In this document: piece after piece, positions 33,905-44,229 of the stretch
Position numbering within the stretch: position 1 is the stretch's first letter
Layout: every line of letters begins with the position of its first letter
Assembly: GCA_964020085.1 (NCBI GenBank)
Contig: OZ026608.1
Coordinates: forward strand, 13,111,479 to 13,175,478
Source of the DNA: Micromussa lordhowensis
Taxonomy: Eukaryota; Cnidaria; Anthozoa; Scleractinia; Lobophylliidae
DNA length: 64,000 bases
Reading direction: 5' to 3'
Made by a program: the position numbers and the translations under genes
The notes under the pieces: generated by a model
What the model saw: the letters and a program-made list of their open reading frames with translations, nothing else
Told to the model about the DNA's origin: nothing
Database searches by the model: none

Positions 33905-34390
33905 TCAAATTTTATGGTTTGGCTTCTTTTACGGGTCAAATTATTTCAACTGGTCCTCTGGTTGGTAATATTGATAGCATTATGACAAGGTATTGTGTCA
34001 TGTCCACCTTGTGTAATAATGGTTGGGATACAGAGTTTCACCTCGATGATTACTGTCAGGAAGCATTTTTTTGGAAATTAAACAAATTTTATCAGTATTA
34101 ACAATATATATTGTTTTGCAAAATACATGTTTTCAGTTCATTTGTATATTCTGATGCCAGCGCTAGTGGTTGTGGTTCTGTTATTGGCTTCAATAACGAG
34201 TACGTGTGCCATAGAATGTGGATGGATTCAGAGAGCTTACAGATCTCCACGTGGATAGAGCTTTGTGCGAATTGATTGCATTTTCTTGGCAGTTGTTTGC
34301 TCCAGCCTTTAAAGGGCGTGTCAAGTAGTTCACTGATAATCAAGCTGCTGCCAGAATTGTTAAGAGTCCCTGTCCATAAATATGGAACAT
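33905..34390 (+). pseudogene. RT end and RNase H fragment of a DIRS-type element
   Basis: The frame at 33919-34101 reads FTGQIISTGPLVGNIDSIMT, WDTEFHLDDYCQEAFFWKLN, the post-palm part of DIRS-type RTs. It is followed in another frame by an RNase H-like domain: VYSDASASGCGSVI (Asp, near 34144), STWIELCAN (Glu), and FTDNQAAARIVKS (Asp) preceded by a TAG where Trp is usual. The catalytic residues are visible but the frame is broken at least three times. Confidence 0.55.
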
Positions 34391-34399
34391 AACTCGGCA

Positions 34400-36194
34400 A
34401 GGGTCGAAAATTCGATTTCGCTCATATTCTTGTGGTAGATAGGCTAGGGCACGACAAAAACTACTGGATAGTTTTTTTGGCAAAATATTCTTTTATTTCA
34501 AAGAAATATGCAAATTACCAAATCCTGTTAAAATCGTCATTTGACGGGCCATTTTATTAAACAACTTTGAGAGCCTAGCATGCAAAACCACATCATTCTT
34601 CCGCCTTTAAAACACTCAAATATTTTTGTGCAATGTTTAAATATGTACTGGGTTGATTTGGGGAAATGCTGCGTTATTTTTTGGTTGCAAAATAATTAAA
34701 TTTCGCAGACATGTATTTCATTCACTTAAAAGTACTTCGTAAAAATAATTGATTTTCACCATGTGCGAAACCTTCAAATGGATTAAGCTTCTGGTGGTTG
34801 AATCGCAGAAGGATGGTCTACAGATTCCTGTAAAAATTTATTTGGACAAATGATTGTGAGCGACGCGAGAGATTTTTAAAGGACGTTAAAAATGCAAATA
34901 TCTGCCATGCGTCATCGAAAGCATGCGCCACATGTCTTGACCTATAAATAGACATGGAGCTGAGAAATTCGACATGTTCTTACCTTATTTGCTGTAAAAG
35001 GCAGTTTCAAAAGCGGATTTGACGTGTTTCTCTCACCATTCGTCGCATTTTAAGCGGTTAAGTTTGCTTCTGTTTACACAACGTCCGATGTACATTGCCA
35101 ACTGTCAACGTATTCAATGGTCGAATACCAGGAATCTGTGATCATCTTTCGGCGCATATGATCACCACTGCATCTACCTAAGTCAACAACGGCTAAGTCA
35201 TTCGTGAATAGTTGCTTGCTTTGTACGTACTACACCAAAATATTACATTAATGCTGGGCATTGCTACCAAGCGTGTCGGCCCTTACAGTACAATCTTACC
35301 ACGTTCGTCATTTGCTCGTCACGCAATGCTGTCACCGCATCTCGTTTTAGCGGGTAGAGGTATATAATAAAAAAATAAAATAATAATGATAATAATATTA
35401 ATAATAATGCTGCTGCTACTGCTGCTGCTACTGCTGCTACTACTACTAGTAATAATCATGATGATGATGATGATAGTGAAGAAAACAAATATAAATATTA
35501 TATATAATTTTGTAAAGAGCACTCTTAGGATAAGTGAAACAATTTATTCAGTGTTTATCCGTTTATATATCTGACCATATTTGCAAATACTATGCCCGCT
35601 GACAGCTCAAAGACAGACCCAGCTCTGACAACCCCATCCTACCCCCCCCCCCCCAAAAAAAAAAAAAAAAACCTGGCCAGCAGATTGTACCTGGGTGCCA
35701 AATCAACGCAGAACCAACAGCAATACAGTCAATATCAATATTATTTGGCACTGGAAACTCGACGTCTAGCTAAGCGAACGTGTCAGTAAAAGACACCCTT
35801 CCCCCCCCTAGCAAACCACCAGCAGATGATAAAGTGCCTGTACTCACCACAATTTTAAACAATTGCTATCAAAAAATTGCAGATCAAAGAACCAAGAACT
35901 AGCCGAAATAAAAAATACGAAATCACAACGTGACTAATTAGTGAGAAAAAGACTAAATTTAATTAGTAGTTACCCGGAGTAGACAAACCCTGGCCATGCC
36001 ACAATATTTGGAGCCTTTTGTTTTCTTAGTTGCGGGGTATTCTTGGCTTTACGTGATGTCATCATTTTCTAAAATCCAAAACTAAAGAGCCACCAAAGTT
36101 TTTATCCTCATCAGGCATTAGAATGGGTAAATTGACATATGAACACAACGTTTCAGCTCAATAGCTTGCTTCGTCTGGAAACCAGCGCATTTTG

Positions 36195-36227
<33 letters not shown>

Positions 36228-36422
36228 CTGCGAGCGCGTTTGTTGAAAAATATCTTCTTATGTCGTAATTTTCGGCCTATTCAGAGGTTAAAGTATTAGG
36301 AAAAGCGCTTATGTACATGCTCTTTTGTTCAGTGCAGATAATCAGTCGCCTAGATAGCCAAAGTAAGTTCCAGATGATTACACTATTTTCCGGCCGCCAT
36401 GTTGGGGTTCCACGAAGGTACC

Positions 36423-36461
<39 letters not shown>

Positions 36462-36650
36462 AAGAATATTTCGACGAATATCTCAGGTTTAGGAAAACGC
36501 ACAGACTTAAAACTTGGACAAGTTTCATCTTTACCAGTCTCCTATAGCATCCCAGTTTCTTGACTTCATCCACTTAATGGTTTTCGATTTATTTTTATAT
36601 TGCGTGACAGTGCAAGCCAAGAATTGGTCATGATTGGTATGTTTATTAGT
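34400..36650. other. AT-rich spacer with simple repeats
   Basis: No gene seen. It contains trinucleotide tracts (ataata, ctgctgctact, atgatgatg) at about 35366-35475, a C-run next to an A-run at about 35642-35670, and a 41-bp hairpin at 36393-36433. Long frames at 35319-35574 are just translations of the trinucleotides. Confidence 0.5.
36393..36433. repeat. Short near-perfect hairpin
   Basis: The left arm CCGCCATGTTGGGGTTCC and the right arm GGTACCCCAACATGGCGG pair with one mismatch around the loop acgaa. It looks like two MITE ends joined head to head, or a very short foldback element. Confidence 0.6.
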
Positions 36651-36658
36651 TCTGTTTT

Positions 36659-37145
36659 GTGACAGAAAATGGAGGGCTGTTGGTGGAAGTCACTGATAAG
36701 TTCTTAGAGTCAAAAGATCAATCAAAGAGTTTGCTTAATGAAGCGACAAAATCACTTTTTGATGCGATTGCATTGATAACACATGCCAACTGTGACCTTA
36801 ATCACAGACGCCGTGACCTCATTAAACCAGACCTCAATAGGTCATATCAGCAAATCTATTCAGAGAAGATAGAACTAACAGAAAACCTTTTTGGGGATGA
36901 CCTTTCCCAAAAAAATCAAAGATATCATCACAACCAACAAGGTGGGCAATAAATTGACAGACCCAAAAGGGAAACACACGCGGCCTAATCGTTCAAGTGG
37001 TCAAGATTTCCGACGACCGTATTTTTCAAAAAACGGTCAACGGTCTGGATGGAGATTCCAGACCCATCAACAGAAATGGCAAAGCAGCCCGAGGAACAGT
37101 CCGTATCATCCGAAGGAAAAGGAGGAGGGGAGAGCCCAGAAGTAG
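36659..37145 (+). pseudogene. Ngaro-like Gag frame
   Basis: Two overlapping frames. The first (to 36952) has FDAIALITHANCDLNHRRRD, LIKPDLNRSYQQIYS and NLFGDDLS, a pattern typical of DIRS/Ngaro Gag proteins. The second (36891-37145) continues KIKDIITTNKVGNKL and a basic, Gln/Lys-rich tail. A one-base shift near 36900 separates them. It probably bound element RNA. Confidence 0.6.
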
Positions 37146-38089
37146 ACCAAGTGTCTGAGGTGGGTTCCACTGCTTATGAGTTAAGTGTTGCACAAGCACT
37201 ACCATTTAAGGCTGGTAGAATTCAGTATTACCTTAACGAATGGGAAACTATTTCATCTGACCGCAATATACTGGATATTGTCAAAAGGGTGTCAAATAGA
37301 ATTAAGAGTTACACCCCTCATCAAATGAAGCATCCAAAAGAGATATTATTTTCAAATGTTGAAACAGGGTTTATTGACACTGCTGGAAAAGGGTGTGATA
37401 GTTCCAAGTTGCCATGAAACTGGGGAATTTGTATCAACAATCTTTGTGAGGCCAAAGCCAGATGGGTCCCATCGGTTGATATTAAATTTGAAGAGATTCA
37501 ATGAACATGTAGCTTATCACCATTTTAAAATGGAATCGCTGAAATCAGCTCTACAAATGATGAAGCCAGGTTGTTATATGGCTTCAGTGGACCTAAAGGA
37601 TGCATACTACTCAGTTCATGTCGATATAAAATACCATAAATTCCTAAAATTTTATTGCCGAGGTAAACTGTATCATTACACATGCCTGCCAAATGGTCTT
37701 GCTTGTGCACCCAGAGTATTCACTAAGCTGTTAAAGCCAGTTTATTCTACCCTCCGCTCTCAGGGGCACTCATCTGTTGGATATATCGATAATTCATACT
37801 TACAAGGCAACACCATTAAAAATTGCCAATAAATAACATTCAGCAAACAGTCAACTTGTTTACTTCTCTGGGGTTTCGAGTGCACCCAGAAAAATCAGTG
37901 TTCAAGTTCTTGGGTTTCATCCTTGATTCTGAGTGTATGATAGTATCGCTAACTCCCGAGAGAGCAGAAGCTATCAAAGAGGCAGCAAAGAGACTGCTAG
38001 CAAAACCACACCCAACAATATGGGAACTTGCTGAGGTTATAGGAAAGTTTTTGGTTGTCTCTATGGACCTTTGCATTATCGTCGACTAG
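37049..38089 (+). pseudogene. Ngaro-like reverse transcriptase, catalytic Asp changed
   Basis: Three frames. 37049-37390: leader, AGRIQYYLNEWETISSDRNI. 37356-37832: GEFVSTIFVRPKPDGSHRLI, LNLKRFNEHVAYHHFKMESL, YMASVDLKDAYYSVHV, YTCLPNGLACAPRVFTKLL, and the active-site box YIDNSYLQG. Codon 37791-37793 is AAT (Asn) where the family has Asp. 37823-38060: LFTSLGFRVHPEKSVFKFLG and LTPERAEAIKEAAKRL. Shifts lie near 37385, 37825 and 38060. With the second Asp of the box lost, this copy could not polymerise even if the frames were intact. Confidence 0.75.
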
Positions 38090-38637
38090 AAAGTGACAAG
38101 ATCAGTGCCCTGAAGAAGTCACAGGGTGATTACGATGCTCCTGTGATCCTTTCAAACTTAGCACAACAAGATCTACATTGGTGGATCCAAAACATTCAAA
38201 ATGCTAAGAATCCAATCAATCATCCTAACCCTAGTATAATCCTTGAATCAGATGCCTCTAAAATGGGTTGGGGTGCTGTTTGTCAAACAAAATCAACCGG
38301 GAGTAGGTGGACCCACAATGAACAGCAACTACACATTAATGCCCTTGAAATGAAAGCTGCATTTTTTGCATTACAAACATTCTGTCAGGACCTGCGGGAT
38401 CAACATGTGCGTGGTATGGTTGATAACACTACTGCAGTTACATACATAAATAACATGGGTGGAAGTCATTCTGCCATATGTAACTCCCTAGCAAGGGAAA
38501 TTTGTTTTTGGTGTATTAACAGAAATTTATGGATTAGTGCTGCTCACTTGCCAAGCACTAGCAATGTAGCAGCAGACAAAGCATCACGTGTATTTTGTGA
38601 CCAAACTGAATGGAAACTAGATGAAACCATTTTTTAA
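38071..38637 (+). pseudogene. Ngaro-like RNase H
   Basis: RNase H domain with the expected acidic residues: ILESDASKMGWGAVC (D), HINALEMKAAFFALQ (E), GMVDNTTAVTYINNMGG (D), and NVAADKASRVF (D). It continues from the RT after a frameshift (HYRRLESDKISALKKSQGDY). The frame ends at a TAA (38635-38637), after which the linker continues in the same element. Confidence 0.75.
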
Positions 38638-38659
38638 TCAATCAAAGCATATTTGTTCA

Positions 38660-39170
38660 GACCCAAAATAGACCTTTTCGCTTCCCGATTGAATTGTCAG
38701 CTGCCCAGATATGTTGCTTGGCAACCAGACCCTGGAGCAAAAGCTGTTGATGCTTTTACCCTAGACTGAAGTTCTGACACGTTTTTTGCGTTTCCTCCTT
38801 TCAGTTTATTAGGAAGAGTTGTTCAAAAAATAGCGGACGATCGTGCAGAGGGAATACCAAATTGGCCAACACAACCTTGGTATCCAAACTTAATGAGACT
38901 TCTAGTTCACGAACCACTGATGCTACCAAAGGGAAAACATCTGCTGAAATTGCCATACTACCCAGAGCAGATTCATCCACTGCATTCAAAGTTAGTACTT
39001 CTGGCCTGTCACTTGTCCGGGAATCCCTGTGTGAAAAAGGTCTTCGAGAGCAAACCCTTCAAATCATCATGGCATCCTGGCGAGACTCCACCCAAAAACA
39101 ATATGCATGATATTTACAAAAGTGGCAAAGGTTTTGCAGTGGACGGAAAGTTGATATATTTTCACCACCT
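38660..39170 (+). pseudogene. Ngaro-like linker after RNase H
   Basis: Conserved linker found between RNase H and recombinase in such elements: PKIDLFASRLNCQLPRYVAW, PDPGAKAVDAFTLD followed by a TGA in place of Trp, FAFPPFSLLGRVVQKI, and NWPTQPWYPNLMRLLVHEPL. It then leads, in a shifted frame, to the recombinase N-terminus (GLREQTLQIIMASWRDSTQK). Confidence 0.6.
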
Positions 39171-39960
39171 GTAGAGGAAATGTTACATTTTTTAACTGAA
39201 CTGTTCGAGGCTAACTGTGGCTATAGTGCTCTTAATACAGCTAGAAGTGCATTGTGTACCTTTATTGTCTTGCCTGGAAACATTTCTGTGGGGAATCACC
39301 CTCTAGTCACAAGGTTTATGAAAGGTGTTTTCCAGTCAAGACCTACATTCCCTAAGTATACTGAATTCTGGGATGTAAACGTCGTGTTATCTTATTTAAA
39401 AACTCTGAGTCCCGCTGCAGAATTGTCTCTAAAGGACTTGACCTACAAGATCACAATGATGTTGATGTTGTTATCGGGTCAAAGGATCCAAACAATCCAA
39501 TTGTTGGATTTGAAAGATATGACTATGTCTAAGTCCCAGTTTACATTTAAAGTTTCAAGTAAAGTTAAACAGAGTAAGCCAGGGAGGCATTTACAAGATT
39601 TGAAATTTAAGGCTTATGCTCCCGATAGACGGCTATGTATTTATACCTATCTCCGAAAATATTTAGCTGTAACGAAGCCCCTACGGGGAGATGGAACTAA
39701 GCTGCTAATAAGCTTTAACAAACCATATCAAGCGGTTTCAAGAGACACCATTAGAAGATGGATCAAACAGGTGTTAAGCAATTCTGGTATTGACACCAAT
39801 GTCTCTAGTGCATAAAGTACTAGGTCAGCTTCAGTAAGCGCAGCCAATTCTAAAGGGTTCCTTTAGACAAGATTTTATCAGCTGGTGGTTGGTCACATGC
39901 TTCTACTTTTAGCAAGTATTATAACAAACCGATTGTTAATACTCCCGGGTGTGACTATGG
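39000..39960 (+). pseudogene. Ngaro-like tyrosine recombinase
   Basis: The main frame is 39180-39815: LHFLTELFEANCGYSALNTA, MLMLLSGQRIQTIQLLDL (first catalytic Arg), TIRRWIKQVLSNSGID. The HxxR box is damaged: SSA, then TAA in the His position, then STRSASVSAA with the Arg kept. After another shift, LSAGGWSHASTFSKYYNKP contains the His/Trp and the catalytic Tyr. The enzyme integrated the element's circular DNA before decay. Confidence 0.75.
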
Positions 39961-40204
39961 GTCAAGCTTACTTAACCTTGACTGAGCCGAACAGTGTTCT
40001 TGCTCGATACGAAACATGGTATGTTGTCATTAAATACGCTTTGCAACATTTGTACGATATTGGGCTGTTGGACATTCTCTGTTGTCTGGTCCCTCTGCTT
40101 TAAAATCTCGCGTGATCCCTGAATATGTAATTAGTTTTCGAGAATTATGAATTGTGTGGGTTTAACCCCGCTTTACTTTCGAGTGTTTCTTGTTTGTAAT
40201 TTCA

Positions 40205-40990
40205 GATACTTAGTTCAAGCGAAGCTTGGGAACCCTTCCTGTTTTCGTCTTCACCAAATTTTCGCCAGATCGTTGGCATGATGTTACAGTCCCGAGCGAA
40301 CTCTACAACAAAAGCCTATCCTCTGGATAGTGAATTTTGTAGGAATATAATTGAGTAGGCAAAACGCATCAAGTCTAAACCAATCATGCCAAAAAGAAAC
40401 CATTTGCCTCCCAGATTTTAAAGATATTCTAGATGCTTAAAATAAGTAAGATGCTAATTTAAAAGATGTTAGGATATCTTTCTTATGTTCGTAAGCTTTT
40501 GCCGGATTTTTTCGTTAATTCGTAAATTGAGTTGTGTAATATTGCTCCCAACCATATCGAATTTCATAGTCAATACATAAATATTTTTGTGCCTCGTAGT
40601 AAGACTGATGTTTAAAGGGAGGGTAACTTTGTCTATATAAGTGCATCGGGAACTCGTTACCTCCCTGTTAGTGTTCTTAGAAAGTATATGAATTTAGCCG
40701 GTATTCACGATAAACGTATCTGCCTTTGTTCAGGCCTCTGTCGACCTCTGGTTTTTCATAGGAGCAATTCTAGTTATACTCGGACGGATGGAAAAATCTC
40801 CTACACTTCATGTAGAGAAATCCTAAGGGATTCCTTAAAACAACTGGGTTTCAACCCGGATGACCACGGTCTCCATAGCTTAAGATCAGGTGGGGTAATT
40901 CAGTTTCGGAAAGACTGTTGAAGTACTTGCATCGCGGATGGAAGACGGACGCTGCCAACGTCGAGGAGAGTCTTGGTAATAGGCTACAAG
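40205..40990 (+). pseudogene. Second tyrosine recombinase, different family, broken
   Basis: Remnants in several frames: FRQIVGMMLQSRANSTTKAY (N-terminal SAM-like region), VPRSKTDV and GNFVYISASGTRYLPVSVLR, SNSSYTRTDGKISYTSCREI, then GLHSLRSGGVI (HxxR box). The C-terminal RGWKTDAANVEESLGNRLQV then KYLGL lacks the Tyr expected before the final helix. It clearly differs from the recombinase at 39000-39960. It fits the Gag/RNase H pieces at 33000-34390, which would make the Ngaro-like copy an insertion within it (inference). Confidence 0.55.
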
Positions 40991-41042
40991 TAACGAAGTA
41001 CCTAGGGCTTTAATTTAGGTAGCTGTAATACAATATAGAGGG

Positions 41043-42150
41043 AACATTTCGCAGTCAGTGTAATTTCATTAACGGCGAAGTAATCACTCAGTAATAGAAT
41101 AGAGGGTATATTTCGCAGTTAGTGAAATTTCATTAACGGCGAAGTATATTTCGCAGTTAGTGTAATTTCATGAAAGGCGGAGTAATCACTCACTAATAGA
41201 ATAGAAGGACTATTCCGCAGTTAGTGTAATTTCATAAACGGCGAAGGAGTCACTCAATAATAGAATAGCGCGTTTATTTCGCGAATTGGTATAATTTCAT
41301 TAACGGCGAAGTAATCACTCAATAATAGAATAGAGGGTATATTTCACAGTTAGTGTAATTTCATTAACTGCGAAGTAATCACTCAATAATAGAAAAGAGG
41401 GTATATTTCGCAGTTAGTGTAATTTCATTAACGGCGAAGTAATCACTCAATAATGGAATTGAAGGAATATTTCGCCGTTAGTGAAATTTCATTAACGGTG
41501 AAGTAATCACCCCATAATAGAATAGAGGGTTTATTTCGCAGTTAGTGTAATTTCGGCGAATTAATCACTCCTAATGATAGAATAGAGGAAATATTTAACA
41601 GTTCACAGTTAGTGAAATTTCATCAACGGCGAAGTAATCAGTCAATAATTGAATAAAGGGAACATTTCGCAGTTAGAGTAATTTTATTAAGGGCGAAGTA
41701 ATCACTCAATAATACAATATAGAGGGAGCATTTCGCAGTTAGCGAAATTTCATTCACGGCGAAGTAATGACTCATAATAATAGAATAGAGGGAATATTCC
41801 GCAGTTAGTTTAATTTCATTAATGGTGAGGTAATCACTCAACAATACAATATAGAGGGAGCATTTCGCAGTTGGTGAAATCTCATTAACGGCGATCACTC
41901 ATAATAATAGAATAGGGGGAATATTCCGCAGTTATAGCGTAGTTTCATTACGGCGAAGTAATCACTCAATAATAGAATAGAGGGTGTATTTCGCAGTTAG
42001 TGTAATTTCATTAACGGCGAAATAATCACTCAATAATAGAATAGAGGGTATATTAATTTCGCAATTTGTTTAATTTCATTAACGGCGAGGTAATCACTCA
42101 CAATAATAGAATATAGAGGGAATATTTCGCAGTTAGTGAAACTTCAATAA
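41043..42150. repeat. Minisatellite, 64-bp unit, about 17 copies
   Basis: Tandem repeat with consensus start taatcactcaataatagaat, then agagggtatatttcgcagtt, then agtgtaatttcattaacggc, then gaag. Copies vary by substitutions and small indels. Each unit contains an imperfect palindrome, ttcgc(a/c)gttag...taacggcgaa. Not a CRISPR: the repeats are contiguous with no unique spacers. The minus-strand frame 41638-41898 is a translation of the repeat. Confidence 0.85.
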
Positions 42151-42918
42151 TGATGATATTTTAATAACTGCGAAATTTTCCCTAGGTATATAATAATGAA
42201 ACTGATAAAATATACTGATATACTTTGGTTAATAAAAATAACTGCAAAATTTAATTTATATCTTTATACCCTAAATTAGAAAACAGAAAACAGACAAAAA
42301 CCCACTTAGTGAAGTTTCAGTTGTTTGTTTTTTATAAGCCCGCTTGTTTAGAGAAAAATGTTCACGGACAAGTACTATCCATCTGGGTATTTTCCTTGGA
42401 CGGGCACGATGGGCTGACAATAGGGACCTTAAGCATCGACAACGAAATGCACGACGACGACGTTCGCAACCCAAGGAGGATTGGGTCGAGGGTTTCGTTC
42501 TTGGCGGGAAAAAGGAAAGTTAAGCAGTGTGTTGTTTTGAGGAGACGACGAGTTTTGGTTCTCCGACTAGTTGCTCTTGCTATGGCTTTCAAAAACGTCC
42601 GAAATCTGCTTCTAATTAATCGCAACGATGGCTTCATCGACCTCTTTACATCGAAAAACCTCGACTTTCCGTATGATTCGTACGCGCCCTTTGACCTGGA
42701 AGAGCTCGATGAGTCCGAGAGTTTTGCAGAGTTTCGCTTTGGAAAGAGGTTTTGCAAATCCCTGACATGATAACTTGCAGTCAGCGCTCTGTTTGTGATG
42801 GACTGGAAGGTCTCTGTATGCTGCTGAAGCGGATTTCATTCCCATGCAGATATGGAGACATGATGATAGGTTCGCTAAACCTGTTCCAGTTCTTAGCATG
42901 ATCACCAATCAAATGACC

Positions 42919-42938
42919 TAACCCTAACCCTAACCCTG
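42919..42938. repeat. Interstitial telomere-type repeat (CCCTAA)3
   Basis: cctaaccctaaccctaaccct lies inside the transposase coding region, between MITNQM and LSPVNLQTYVD, where the family normally has an uninterrupted linker. It looks like a telomeric patch at a repaired break. Confidence 0.75.
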
Positions 42939-43163
42939 AGGTCCTTAGCCCTGTCAACCTGCAGACTTACGTTGATACTGTGACAGCCAGGGGAGCCCCA
43001 CTGCCCAATTGTTTTGGGTTTATTGACGGTACCGTTAGGCCTATATCAAGACCCGGAGAACATCAGCGACTTCTTTATGATAGCCATAAAAGGGTTCATG
43101 CCCTGAAATTTCAAAGCGTTGCTTTGTCAAATGGCTTGATAAGAAATCTGTATGGCCCAGTTG

Positions 43164-43485
43164 GTAAGTTACAAAACTGTACAGGCTACCAGCTGTAAGG
43201 CACGCACGGATGTGATCCGGTTTTAAACGGTGGCAGGCCTGAGAAATTCACGACACCAACTGTAGATTTTTGTAGGTCTAGTACTTATTTTAAAAACAGG
43301 GAAAAGATTCGAGAACAACTGAAACATATAGTGCAGACTAAATTTATCCATTTTCGTATTCAATAATGATGAAATTAGAAAAAAAAACATTTCTAAAGTA
43401 CACACATAATCAACAACTTATGTAACCCTGTTATAAGCAACCTTTACTCTGACACTGATACCTACCATCACCTACCTATTTTTAG
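43164..43485 (+). other. Intron in the Harbinger transposase
   Basis: Donor CAGTTG|GTAAGT and acceptor TATTTTTAG|AAGG. Joining them gives NLYGPVEGRNHDAG in one frame, which matches the family at exactly this point. This supports a real spliceosomal intron of 322 bp. Confidence 0.8.
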
Positions 43486-43900
43486 AAGGAAGAAACCATG
43501 ATGCAGGAATATGCTTGCTGATTCACAGCTACTACGACCTTCATCGATTTGCCTACAATCCAGCTGGCCAGGCAGTCTGTGTTTATGGTGACCCTGCCTA
43601 TCCCCTTAGAGTGAAGATTCAAGGACCCTTTAGATATGGTGTATAGTGACACCAAAAATGGAGCAGTACAATACAGAGATGAGTGCTGTTAGAAGTTCCG
43701 TTGAAAGGCTGTTCGGAGATGTAATTAATTCATTTAAGTTTAATGACTTTAAAAAAGATCTGAAGCTTTTCCTCAGCAGTGTGGGGAAGATCTATGTTGT
43801 TTCTGTCTTACTGCATAATGCAATGACATGCTTGTTTGGTAACATGACCTCAGATTTTTTTAACCTTAGGCCACCCACTCTTGACACATTCTTTGGCTAG

Positions 43901-44150
43901 AAAACCACATAAATATACCCAGGTTACATTATGTGTCAAAACGGTATAACTGCAGTTAATCATGGTACATGTTTGTATGTTGGTAGGTTAACTGAGACTA
44001 TTTCCCACATCATTGTACCTTTGGAAAGAGAAAATGAGTGATAAATTTAAGCACAACATTGCAGGCCAATTTGTTTGGAATGTTTGTATCAATCAAGTTA
44101 TATAAAATTATATAGAAGCCTGAGGGCCTGTTTGTTTGATGTTGGGCTAA
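43901..44150. other. Spacer between the two Harbinger ORFs
   Basis: AT-rich, with no gene. Ends near a gttgggctaacactaactagctagccca run. Confidence 0.4.
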
Positions 44151-44229
44151 CACTAACTAGCTAGCCCACCCTCCTGTATGGGAGCATGGTTTGGGACAGC
44201 TGCAATGTCGAACATCGTAAAAGTAGTTT

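Larger units (their letters stand above)
36659..40000 (+). mobile_element. Ngaro-like (DIRS-order) retrotransposon, decayed
   Basis: Order on the plus strand: Gag-like frame, RT, RNase H, a conserved linker, tyrosine recombinase, with no methyltransferase frame found. RT before YR without a methyltransferase fits Ngaro better than DIRS1 (family knowledge). At least four frameshifts, two or more in-frame stops and a changed RT catalytic residue mark it as dead. The split direct repeats expected at its ends were not identified by eye. Confidence 0.7.
42582..43900 (+). pseudogene. PIF/Harbinger (HARBI1-like) DDE transposase
   Basis: Start ATG at 42582, giving NVRNLLLINRNDGFIDLF and LDFPYDSYAPFDLEELDES. 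A frameshift near 42750 then gives VLQIPDMITCSQRSVCDGLE, LCMLLKRISFPCRYGDM, and a second shift gives FAKPVPVLSMITNQM. A (CCCTAA)3 tract follows. The DDE_Tnp_4 domain resumes with GAPLPNCFGFIDGTVRPISR (first Asp). A GT-AG intron (43164-43485) joins NLYGPV to EGRNHDAG. The second exon has VYGDPAYPLRV (second Asp), a stop after FRYGV near 43645, and, shifted, AVRSSVERLFGDVINSFKF (third acidic residue). All three catalytic positions are visible, but four frame breaks make it dead. Confidence 0.8.

Noticed and set aside
35319..35574. Frames of Ser or Leu runs
   Set aside because: Translations of trinucleotide microsatellite.
41638..41898. 86-codon frame with repeated residues
   Set aside because: Translation of the 64-bp minisatellite.
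41043..42150. CRISPR array
   Set aside because: Repeat units are contiguous without unique spacers, and the setting is eukaryotic.
42362..42757. 131-codon minus-strand frame opposite the transposase
   Set aside because: Shadow of the plus-strand Harbinger reading frame, which carries family motifs.
42919..42938. Chromosome end
   Set aside because: Only three repeats, with unrelated sequence on both sides.
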